Below, piece after piece: positions 44,736 to 52,284 of a stretch of DNA of 64,000 bases; position 1 is the stretch's first letter; every line of letters starts with the position of its first letter. The stretch is from Mycolicibacterium neworleansense (GTDB lineage Bacteria > Actinomycetota > Actinomycetes > Mycobacteriales > Mycobacteriaceae), in NCBI RefSeq assembly GCF_001245615.1, contig NZ_CWKH01000001.1, positions 310,001-374,000 on the forward strand, in the 5' to 3' direction. The notes below the pieces were generated by a model, which was not told where the DNA came from, searched no databases, and worked only from the letters and a program-made list of their open reading frames with translations. The position numbers were made by a program, and so were the translations under genes.

Positions 44736-45512
44736 TCAGGAGAACGCGGCGCGGAAGGCTTCCAACGCGGCGGCGCTGTCACCGGACGCGTAGGCCTCCA
44801 TGCCGACTGGTCCGGTATAGCCGCTGTCCCGCAATGCCTTTGCCACCGCTGGGTAGTGAATCTCGCCGGTACCCGGCTCGCAACGGCCCGGCACGTCGGC
44901 GACCTGGATCTCGCCGATCGCCGACCCTGCCCGGCGCACCAGATCAACGAGGTTTCCCTCGCCGATCTGGGCGTGATAGAGGTCGAGCATCATCTTGACG
45001 TTCGGATGGTTGACGGCCTCGATCAGCGCCAGGGTGTCCTTGGCGCGGGCGAGCGGAACGCCGGGATGGTCGACGATCGTGTTGAGGTTCTCCAGGCAGA
45101 ACGTCACGCCGGCGTCGGCGCCGAGTTCGCCGAGCGCGTCGAGTCCACGCAGCGCAGACAGCCACATCTCGCCGGTGGCCCGGTACTGCGGGCGGGCGGC
45201 CTGCCCCGCGACCAGCTCGCCGGGGTGCACGACGAGGCGCGGAACGCCGAGCACCGCTGCGGCCTTGATCGCGGCCGCAGCGGTCCGGACCACCTCGCGG
45301 GCGCCGTCGGCGTCGTAGAGGTCGCCGTGCAGATATCCGGTCATCGACGAGAATCGGGCGCCGGTCGCGGCCAGCGCATCGAGATCCTTGTCGTCGAAGC
45401 TCCAGATCTCCACGGAGAAGCCGAGTTCGGAGATCTGGCGGGCGCGCTCGACGATATCGAGGTCGGTGAAGACCATCTCGGCACAGACCGCCAGTTCGAA
45501 TGTCTGGGTCAT
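44736..45512 (-). CDS. Hydroxypyruvate-isomerase-like TIM-barrel protein
   Basis: 258 residues, the length of Hyi. Metal-site segments: LVVHPGELV, FCLENLNTIVDHPG, MMLDLYHAQIGEG, IQVADVPGRCEPGTGEI and GPVGMEAYASGDS, which follow the hydroxypyruvate isomerase/OtnI pattern with catalytic Glu residues. Last gene of the minus-strand operon. Could act on hydroxypyruvate, a 2-oxo-tetronate or another keto-sugar. Confidence 0.8.
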   Translation of the reverse strand: MTQTFELAVCAEMVFTDLDIVERARQISELGFSVEIWSFDDKDLDALAATGARFSSMTGYLHGDLYDADGAREVVRTAAAAIKAAAVLGVPRLVVHPGELVAGQAARPQYRATGEMWLSALRGLDALGELGADAGVTFCLENLNTIVDHPGVPLARAKDTLALIEAVNHPNVKMMLDLYHAQIGEGNLVDLVRRAGSAIGEIQVADVPGRCEPGTGEIHYPAVAKALRDSGYTGPVGMEAYASGDSAAALEAFRAAFS

Positions 45513-45533
45513 TGTCCTTCTCCTTGAGCCGGG

Positions 45534-46526
45534 CTACCGCGGCGGCAATCCCGCGGCCCGGTATGCGGCGTCGACGTAGGCCATGTTGGTCACGGCGTCC
45601 GCGAGCCCGAACGGCAGGGCCGCACCGTTCTGGACGTGGTCTGCGAACGCCTTCAATTGATACGTGTAGCTGGGCCGGGTTCCGAGCCGTTCGACGCGTT
45701 CACCGGCGGCGGTACGGACGGTGATCCGATCGTCGTCGTTGGGCCGGATGAAGTCGTGCACCAGCAGCTCGCCGTCCTGTCCGGTGATCTGCATTGTGAA
45801 CGAATACTCGGGTGCCACCATCGAATTGGCGCTCAGTGCAGTCGCACCGCCCGGGAACTCGAGCTCCACGTCGCAGATCGCGTCCACACCGGGCGAGTGC
45901 TGTCGAGCCTGGGCGGACGTGATGGTCGGTGCGCCGCCAAGCCCGTCGGCGTCGAGGCGGCCCAACGACCGCAGGATGTGCATGCCGTAGCAGCCGAGGT
46001 CCATGAGCGCACCACCTGCGAGCTCGAGTGACCAGCGCGGATCGTCGTGGTCAGGCGCGGGCATCGCCATCCGTACCTCGACCCGGGTGAGCCGACCTAT
46101 CTCGCCGCCGGCTGCCAACGTGAAGGCCCGCTGGGTCACGGGGTGGAAGAAGTAGTGGAACCCCTCCAGCACGGTCACCCCGGCGGCCTCAGCGGCCCGC
46201 GCGACGGTGGCGGCCTCAGACCTGTTGCGTGCGAACGGCTTCTCACTGAGCACAGGCTTGCCGGCAGCGACCGCCGCCAGATTCCACGGGGCATGCAAAC
46301 CGTTGGCCAACGGGTTGTAGACGACGTCGACTTCCGGGTCGTCGATCACGTCGGCGTACGAGCCCACGGCGCGTTCCACGCCGAACTTCTCGGCAAAAGC
46401 CGCCGCGCGCTGTGGATCACGCGCGGCGACCGCCACCAGTCGGTGACCAAGCTCCTGCGCGGGTCCCACGATCGCCTTCTCGGCGATTCGGGACGCGCCG
46501 AGAATACCGATGCGCAGTCCGGTCAC
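45534..46526 (-). CDS. Gfo/Idh/MocA-family oxidoreductase
   Basis: 330 residues from a GTG at 46526 that overlaps the upstream stop. Rossmann start IGILGASRIAEKAIVGPA, SEKPFARNRSE, and DLGCYGMHILRSLG at the catalytic His helix. Closer to the glucose-fructose-oxidoreductase/dihydrodiol-dehydrogenase branch than to IolG. NAD(P)-dependent oxidation of a cyclic polyol or sugar is expected. Confidence 0.84.
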   Translation of the reverse strand: MTGLRIGILGASRIAEKAIVGPAQELGHRLVAVAARDPQRAAAFAEKFGVERAVGSYADVIDDPEVDVVYNPLANGLHAPWNLAAVAAGKPVLSEKPFARNRSEAATVARAAEAAGVTVLEGFHYFFHPVTQRAFTLAAGGEIGRLTRVEVRMAMPAPDHDDPRWSLELAGGALMDLGCYGMHILRSLGRLDADGLGGAPTITSAQARQHSPGVDAICDVELEFPGGATALSANSMVAPEYSFTMQITGQDGELLVHDFIRPNDDDRITVRTAAGERVERLGTRPSYTYQLKAFADHVQNGAALPFGLADAVTNMAYVDAAYRAAGLPPR

Positions 46527-47401
46527 GAGGTCACGGAATTGAGGTAGACCACACTGGTGAGCACATCGGCGAGCGGACCGTCCCCGGCCGGTGCGCCGTC
46601 CAGGATGGTGTCCTGCTCCAACACGAACCAACCGTCGAACCCGTTGTCTCGCAACACCGAGACAATCCCCGAGATGTCGATGTCCCCGGTGCCCAACGGC
46701 GTATACATACCGGCGCGCACCGCATCGGTATAGGTGATCTCACCGGATTGCACCTTGGCGGCCAACGCGGCATCCACGTCCTTCAGATGGGTGTGCTTGA
46801 TGCGGTGCGGCACGGCCTTGGCCAGCTCCAGGGGGTCGGTGCCGCCGATCAGCAGATGGCCGGTGTCCAGGCACAGCGGGATCGTCGAACCGGCCAGCAC
46901 CCGGTCCACATCGTCGCGGGTTTCGACCATCGTACCGACGTGTGGGTGAAGCACGGCCAACAGACCGGCCTCGGACGCGATTCCGGAGAGCCGGTCGAGG
47001 TTGGCCAGCAGCGTCGCCCACTGGTCGTCGTCGAGTTCGGGCCGCGAGTCGTAGCCATCGGCCCCGGTAGCCGCCGCCAGCACCACGACACCGGCGCCCG
47101 CTGCGCGAAGCGAGGTGAGTGGTCCGGCGAGATCCTCGGCCGGGTCATGGCCGGCGTCGTGCAGCACCACGGGAACGAACCCACCGACACAGGAAAGATG
47201 ATGTGCCGCAAGAACATCAGTGAGTTCAGCGGCGTCGGTGGGCAGGAAGCCGTCCGGACCCAGCTCGGTCGCGGACAGCCCGGCCCTGCGCATCTCGCTC
47301 AGCACGCGGTCAGGCTCGAGTTGGTAGCCCCAGCCGGGAACTTCGCACACGCCCCACGAGATCGGTGCGCCGGCGATTTTGATCCCCCGGTCGCTGCTCA
47401 T
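46523..47401 (-). CDS. IolE-like TIM-barrel protein (inosose dehydratase/isomerase family)
   Basis: 292 residues. Start IAGAPISWGVCEVPGWGYQL is the sequence most typical of actinobacterial IolE-like proteins; the metal-site motifs AVLHPHVGTMVE, CLDTGHLLIGGTDP, HTHLKDVD and FVLEQDT are complete. A paralogue of the protein at 32316, but from a separate operon. GTGA/ATGA overlaps link it to both neighbours. Confidence 0.82.
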   Translation of the reverse strand: MSSDRGIKIAGAPISWGVCEVPGWGYQLEPDRVLSEMRRAGLSATELGPDGFLPTDAAELTDVLAAHHLSCVGGFVPVVLHDAGHDPAEDLAGPLTSLRAAGAGVVVLAAATGADGYDSRPELDDDQWATLLANLDRLSGIASEAGLLAVLHPHVGTMVETRDDVDRVLAGSTIPLCLDTGHLLIGGTDPLELAKAVPHRIKHTHLKDVDAALAAKVQSGEITYTDAVRAGMYTPLGTGDIDISGIVSVLRDNGFDGWFVLEQDTILDGAPAGDGPLADVLTSVVYLNSVTS

Positions 47402-48405
47402 GCGTTGCGAACCTCCTCGATGCGCACCGGAGTGCCCCGGCGCAGGGACTCGGTGGCGGCCTCGGCCAGCCAGGCCACCTCCACGGCGTCGGCCACCGTG
47501 GCGCCGGCCACCGGCGCGCCCTTGGCCACCTCGACGAAGCCGGCGAGCTCGGTGCGGAACGCCTCGGTGAATCGGTCCATGAAGAAGTTGTGTGCGGGCC
47601 CGGACGGGAAGGTGTTGGCGGGATCCATATTTCGAATCGGGACGCCCTGGTCCCAGCCGGCGGCGACGCTGTCGTCGAATCCGTGCACCTCCAGGCGGCA
47701 GTCGTACCCGCGCGCGTTGTAGCGGGCGTTGGACACCACGCCAAGCGCACCGCCGTCGAACCGCACGACGACCGCGGCGGTGTCCACGTCGCCGTACTCG
47801 GTGAACAGCGGGTCACCCTGCACCGATCCGGTGGCGTAGACCTCGACCGCGTTCTGGCTGGTGATCCACCGGATGATGTCGAAATCGTGTACCGCGCAAT
47901 CCCGGAAGATTCCGCCCGAACCCTTGATGTAGTCCAGCGGCGGGGGAGCCGGATCCATCGTGGTGCTGCGCACCGTGTGCAGAATGCCCAGCGAGCCATC
48001 GTCCACCGCACGCTTGGCCGCGGCGAAGGCCGCATCGAAGCGACGCTGGTACCCGACCTGCACGGGCACGCCGGAGCGGGCGATGACCTCGGCCAACCGT
48101 GCGCTCTCGGCAGCGGTGGACGCGATCGGCTTCTCGCAGAAGGTCGGTATGCCACGCTCGACGGCGGCCAACGTCAGCTCCGCGTGTGCCGGGGTGGCGG
48201 CAGCCACCACCACCCCGTCGATACCCGAGGACAACAGTTCGTCGACGGTGTCGACGGCCTTGGCGCCGTGCTTGGCGGCCACTGCCGCCGCGACGTCAGT
48301 GCGCTCGTCGGTGATCACCAGCCCGTCCAAACCATCTATCCCGGAAAGGGTTTCGGTGTGAAATGCGCCGATGCGGCCCAGTCCGATTACGCCGAGCGTG
48401 GTCAT
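47398..48405 (-). CDS. Inositol-2-dehydrogenase-like Gfo/Idh/MocA oxidoreductase
   Basis: 335 residues. GVIGLGRIGAFHTETLSG nucleotide-binding start, FCEKPIASTAAES with conserved Lys, VGYQRRFD, and IFRDCAVHDFDIIRWITSQ with Asp/His catalytic pair as in IolG. A second IolG-type enzyme in the window, here linked to the IolE-like gene and the PhyH oxygenase. Confidence 0.84.
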   Translation of the reverse strand: MTTLGVIGLGRIGAFHTETLSGIDGLDGLVITDERTDVAAAVAAKHGAKAVDTVDELLSSGIDGVVVAAATPAHAELTLAAVERGIPTFCEKPIASTAAESARLAEVIARSGVPVQVGYQRRFDAAFAAAKRAVDDGSLGILHTVRSTTMDPAPPPLDYIKGSGGIFRDCAVHDFDIIRWITSQNAVEVYATGSVQGDPLFTEYGDVDTAAVVVRFDGGALGVVSNARYNARGYDCRLEVHGFDDSVAAGWDQGVPIRNMDPANTFPSGPAHNFFMDRFTEAFRTELAGFVEVAKGAPVAGATVADAVEVAWLAEAATESLRRGTPVRIEEVRNA

Positions 48406-49574
48406 GGGATTCTCCGTTCTTGCTGCTGATCGAGGATGGTGTCGAGTTCGTCGGGGGTAAGGCCGTCGGCCAGTGCGGCCAGCACGGTGTCGACCTGGCT
48501 GGGTGGGGCCAGGCTGCCGATGGGTTGGTCCTTGTCGAGGTTCGTCGGGAAGGCGTAACCCTCGGCCGTGGCGTTGACGGCGTTGGCCAACTCCCGCTCG
48601 GGGCGGCCCGCGGCCTTCATCGCCAGCAACGCGGGGTAGACGGCGCGGACCATCGCGGTGCGGTCGAGTACCTCCATCGCACGCCCGAACGGCGAGGAGA
48701 TCTGCAGCAGGTTGGCCATGCGCCGGATGTCAGTCGACGTGTTGTTGCCTGCCCCGTGATAGAGCGCGGGATTGAAGAACACCGCATCGCCCTTGCTCAG
48801 TGGCACCTGAACGTGGTGCTCGGCGAAGAACTCGATGAACTCGGGCCGGTAGAACGCGATGTAGCCGGCCTCGAATGTCTGGGAGTACGGCAGCAGCATG
48901 GTGGGGCCACTGGCCGGCGGCATGTCACAGTGGGCCACGGCGCCCTGCAGCGTCATGGCGGGCGACAGCCGGTGCAGATGCGCCGGGTAGTCCGCCAGCT
49001 GATCCGGGGTGACGAAACCGAGGTGGTAGTCGCGATGCGGAACTTGCGCCGCGCCACCGGGATTGACGACGTTGACCTGTGAGGTGACCTGGTAGCGCGG
49101 TCCGAGCCAGGCCTGGGAGACGACAGCCAGCGCGCAGTTGGCGTAATACTCGGCGTAGACGCCGGGCGAATGCAAGGCCAGCTTCTGAGCGGCATTCCAG
49201 ATGCGGTCGTTGGCGCCGGCCTTGCCGAAATGGTCACCGGCGGCCGCGCCGTCGGCCCGCTGGGCTTCGATCAAGGCGACGAACGCTGCGCTGGCCCGGT
49301 CGACGACGTCAACCTCGAAGGCCCCTTCGAACATCACGACACCGGGACCGTCGGCCAGCGCACGGATCAACTCGGCCTGTAGTCGGCGGGGTTCGGCGTC
49401 GGTGACGGTAGCGGCCGAGTACACCGGAACGTTATGCCGGATATCAGCGGCAAGGGGGTATTCGGCGCCGTCGGTGGTACGGGACACCTGGTCGCGGAAA
49501 GCACCGAGTGAGCAGTCGGCCTCCTCGATCCAGGCTCGGCGCCCGGCGCGCGAAGTCCGGAATGTCGCGGTCAT
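48402..49574 (-). CDS. Phytanoyl-CoA-dioxygenase-family (PhyH) 2OG/Fe(II) oxygenase
   Basis: 390 residues from an ATG at 49574. Iron ligands HRD in AQVPHRDYHLGFV, distal His in FNPALYHGAGNN, and an Arg in DIRRMANLLQ for 2-oxoglutarate. First gene of the five-gene operon whose others are two dehydrogenases and two isomerases, so it probably opens the pathway by hydroxylating or cleaving a substituted sugar or cyclitol. Does not resemble the phytanoyl-CoA enzyme itself beyond the fold. Confidence 0.83.
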   Translation of the reverse strand: MTATFRTSRAGRRAWIEEADCSLGAFRDQVSRTTDGAEYPLAADIRHNVPVYSAATVTDAEPRRLQAELIRALADGPGVVMFEGAFEVDVVDRASAAFVALIEAQRADGAAAGDHFGKAGANDRIWNAAQKLALHSPGVYAEYYANCALAVVSQAWLGPRYQVTSQVNVVNPGGAAQVPHRDYHLGFVTPDQLADYPAHLHRLSPAMTLQGAVAHCDMPPASGPTMLLPYSQTFEAGYIAFYRPEFIEFFAEHHVQVPLSKGDAVFFNPALYHGAGNNTSTDIRRMANLLQISSPFGRAMEVLDRTAMVRAVYPALLAMKAAGRPERELANAVNATAEGYAFPTNLDKDQPIGSLAPPSQVDTVLAALADGLTPDELDTILDQQQERRIP

Positions 49575-49594
49575 GGCAGACAGTCTTGCTGTGC

Positions 49595-49605
49595 TGTGTG
49601 ACACA
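49595..49605. promoter_or_regulatory. Candidate LacI-type operator core between phyH and lacI genes
   Basis: TGTGTGACACA, an 11-base perfect odd palindrome in the 83-base divergent gap. Just downstream, GCCATCAAAAA and CCATCAGC form short direct repeats (49619-49639). LacI proteins usually use longer even palindromes with a central CG, so this is tentative. Confidence 0.4.
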
Positions 49606-49657
49606 ATCAACGGCAAAAAGCCATCAAAAAACCATCAGCACGGCGCGGAGGTCGTCA

Positions 49658-50662
49658 GTGGCGCACCGATACAAGGTCCGGGAGATCGCTCAGCAGTGCG
49701 GTTTGAGCGAGGCCACAGTGGACCGGGTCCTCAATGACCGCCCGGGCGTTCGCGAGAACACCCGGGCCGAAGTGCGCCAAGCGATTGCCGATCTGGACAA
49801 GCAGCGAGCGCAACTGCGGCTCAACGGTCGTCGCTATCTGATCGACGTGGTCATGCAGACGCCCCAGCGGTTCTCCGATGCGTTTCGCGCTGCCGTCGAG
49901 GCCGAGTTGCCCACGTTCGCCCCGGCCATGTTGCGGGCCCGCTTCCACCTCTGGGAATCCGGCTCGACCGCCAAGATGGTGGGCACCCTGGCCGGCATTC
50001 GCAGCAGTCACGGGGTGGTGCTCAAGGCGGCCGACGAACCAGAGGTGGCCGAGGCCGTCGACCACCTTGTGGCCGCCGGTGTCCCGGTGGTGACCTACAC
50101 GACCGACATTCCCACCAGCGCCCGCAGCGCATACGTCGGCATCGACAACCACGGAGCCGGCGCCACCGCGGCCTATCTGATCGAGCAGTGGCTCGGTCCC
50201 GCCCCATCCGCTGTGTTGATCACCCTGAGCCGCACGGTGTTTCGCGGTGAGGGCGAACGCGAGGTGGGATTCCGGTCAGGTTTGCGCGGTTCCGGACGGG
50301 AGGTCGTCGAGGTCACCGACAGCGACGGCATCGACGCGACCAACGAACGGCTGGTGCTCGAGGCGCTGAAACGTCACCCGACGGTGGAGGCGGTCTATTC
50401 ACCCGGCGGCGGCAACGCGGCCACGGTGGCGGCATTCGAAAAGCTCGGGCGGCAGTGCCGGGTCTTTGTCGCCCATGATCTCGACGTGGACAACCGCAGA
50501 CTCCTGCGCGAGGGCAGGATTTCGGTGGTGCTGCACAACGACCTGCGTGCCGATGCGCGGCTGGCCATGCGGTTGATCCTGCAGCAGCACGGTGCGCTGC
50601 CAGGTGAACCGGTGCGCCCCGTACCTATTCAGGTGATTACGCCGTACAACCTGCCGGTATGA
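49658..50662 (+). CDS. LacI-family transcriptional regulator
   Basis: 334 residues from a GTG at 49658. Helix-turn-helix VREIAQQCGLSEATVDRVLNDRPGV followed by a periplasmic-binding-like sensor (YVGIDNHGAGATAAYLIEQWLG, VFVAHDLDVDNRRLL). The sensor resembles the xylitol/sugar-type LacI group. Divergent from the PhyH-led operon and presumably its repressor. Confidence 0.9.
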   Translation: MAHRYKVREIAQQCGLSEATVDRVLNDRPGVRENTRAEVRQAIADLDKQRAQLRLNGRRYLIDVVMQTPQRFSDAFRAAVEAELPTFAPAMLRARFHLWESGSTAKMVGTLAGIRSSHGVVLKAADEPEVAEAVDHLVAAGVPVVTYTTDIPTSARSAYVGIDNHGAGATAAYLIEQWLGPAPSAVLITLSRTVFRGEGEREVGFRSGLRGSGREVVEVTDSDGIDATNERLVLEALKRHPTVEAVYSPGGGNAATVAAFEKLGRQCRVFVAHDLDVDNRRLLREGRISVVLHNDLRADARLAMRLILQQHGALPGEPVRPVPIQVITPYNLPV

Positions 50663-50672
50663 GCGTTGCGGG

Positions 50673-50921
50673 TTAGCCCGGCTCAGCGGTAGGGGCCGGT
50701 TGTGCCTTGACCGGCGGAGTGGCGGCTGGTGTGTCGGGCTGTGATGGCGGTGCGGACTGCGTCACGGTTTCGCCGAACTGCATCGTGGTTTGGGCTGTGG
50801 GAACGGACATTTCGGGTGTGCTGTGGACCTGGTTGGCCTGCAGCCCCAGGACTACGAGGAGGGCGGCGGCTGCCGAACCGGCGGTACAGAGAAGAAGTTT
50901 CGTTTTCGAATCCAGGTGCAT
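50673..50921 (-). CDS. Small exported or membrane-anchored Pro/Thr-rich protein
   Basis: 82 residues: positively charged start, one hydrophobic segment (LLLCTAGSAAAALLVVLGLQA) and a Pro/Thr/Gln-rich tail (PPSQPDTPAATPPVKAQPAP). Seems a secreted or signal-anchored cell-wall-associated peptide. No family recognised. Converges on the lacI-type gene with a 10-base gap. Confidence 0.6.
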   Translation of the reverse strand: MHLDSKTKLLLCTAGSAAAALLVVLGLQANQVHSTPEMSVPTAQTTMQFGETVTQSAPPSQPDTPAATPPVKAQPAPTAEPG

Positions 50922-51093
50922 CTCGCAAGGCCCTTCGTCACAACATTGGCTATCTATCTATGTGTTGTGAAGGCGAATTGGGAGCCGGGCATTCCACATG
51001 GCTCGACGTGATTTGGATCACATTTATATCTCGGCTCGCGGACGGGGCAGGGTCGAAGAGCGTGGCGATCGTCCGGACCGGGACACTTCATCC

Positions 51094-51942
51094 ATGTCAC
51101 GTGAGTTAGTCCCTGGGGTCACCGTGCTCGGCAACCTCGCGATCGACATCATCAACGGGGCGCCGCCGAGCCCTGGCGGATGTGCATCGTTCGCCGGAGT
51201 TGCGTTGCAGGCGGCCGGCGGGGCCGGCCGGATCGTCGCGATGGGTGCCGAACGTGATCACGCCCTGTTCGACGGGCTGCGCGCCCGGTTCGGGTCAATC
51301 GTGCAGATCCTGCGGTCGGAATCCACGAGCTCGTTTCGCCTCGACTATGACGACACCGATCACCGACATATGGGTGTGCAGGCCATCGGCCCGATGTGGA
51401 CCGCCGAGGACATCGAACTCGCCGATCCCATGACGACGTGGGTGCACCTGGCTCCGCTGCTGCGTACCGATTTTCCGGCCGACACGCTGGCTGCGCTGTC
51501 GGCGCGTGGTCACCGCGTCGCCTACGACGGGCAGGGCCTGGTGCGGGCCGACCGATTGGGACCGTTGGTCGAGGATCGTCACTTTCCCGCGGACCTGCTG
51601 GCCGACATCGACATCCTGAAGATTGCCGAGGACGAGGCGGTGATCATCGCCGACGGCCCGTTCGACGCGTCGACCGCGGAGCGTCTCGGCGTCGAGGAGA
51701 TCCTGGTGACTTACGGCTCGGAGGGCTGTGACATCTATATCGAGGGGGCGGTGCAACGGGTCCCGGCGGCCTGGCGGGTCCTCGATGTCCAGACCACGGG
51801 AGCGGGGGACATGTTCACCGCTTGCTATGTCGCGCACCGCGCGGCCGGTCACGATCCGCAGCGAGCCGCGGAGTCGGCAAGCGAACTGGTGGCCAGGGAG
51901 TTGGACAAGCGGATTCACACCGGGGCACCCGAGCGGGCGTAG
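51094..51942 (+). CDS. PfkB-family carbohydrate kinase
   Basis: 282 residues from an ATG at 51094. N-terminal VLGNLAIDIINGAPPSPGG and C-terminal TTGAGDMFTACYVAH with the catalytic Asp. Shorter than typical ribokinases and with an unusual first signature (SFAGVALQAAGGAGR). It may phosphorylate a product of the neighbouring polyol operon, but it is transcribed away from it; substrate not assignable. Confidence 0.8.
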   Translation: MSRELVPGVTVLGNLAIDIINGAPPSPGGCASFAGVALQAAGGAGRIVAMGAERDHALFDGLRARFGSIVQILRSESTSSFRLDYDDTDHRHMGVQAIGPMWTAEDIELADPMTTWVHLAPLLRTDFPADTLAALSARGHRVAYDGQGLVRADRLGPLVEDRHFPADLLADIDILKIAEDEAVIIADGPFDASTAERLGVEEILVTYGSEGCDIYIEGAVQRVPAAWRVLDVQTTGAGDMFTACYVAHRAAGHDPQRAAESASELVARELDKRIHTGAPERA

Positions 51943-52284
51943 CCGCAGGTCGACCGCTAAACTCGACAGGTGTCAAGTTCGTGCTTGCCAGTGCTAGCAG
52001 TCAGCTACCGGCCAGTAGCCCTTTCCTTAGAGAATGACATTCTCCTCAACGTGACGAAAACCACAGTTTTGTCTCAAAACGAGCTTCTTCACGCCTACGA
52101 ACAGCGTCTTCGCCGTGAACCTACCCGCGTGTCGGGGGACAACGCGGTGAAGCGGAGCCTAAGAGCAGTGCAATAATCGGTACTGGTAGTGACATCAAAA
52201 TTCGGTGGACGTCTGATCCGGCGGCACGTCACGTGACGGCGGCCAGAAAAGACGTGGTCAAAGAACGTGTGAAAGGCGGTAGCC
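51943..52284 (+). other. 342-base leader upstream of korA
   Basis: No reliable gene. A 68-codon frame at 51970-52176 lacks family signal. The stretch is AT-richer than its neighbours, holds the 15-base palindrome at 52030-52044 and a small TTTTG-TCT-CAAAA repeat (52067-52079), and must contain the korAB promoter. GAAAGGCGG precedes the korA GTG. Confidence 0.55.
52030..52044. promoter_or_regulatory. Perfect 15-bp palindrome (7-1-7) upstream of korA, Fur-family-like
   Basis: GAGAATG-A-CATTCTC. The 7-1-7 layout and the AATGACATT core resemble Fur/Zur-family operators (for example TGAAAATCATTTTCA), but the outer bases differ from the mycobacterial Zur consensus I recall. A metal- or redox-responsive regulator of the iron-sulfur enzyme KorAB would make sense; unproven. 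Confidence 0.45.

Noticed and set aside
51970..52176. 68-codon frame in the korA leader
   Set aside because: Spans the 15-base palindrome and has no family signal; possible leader peptide but unsupported.
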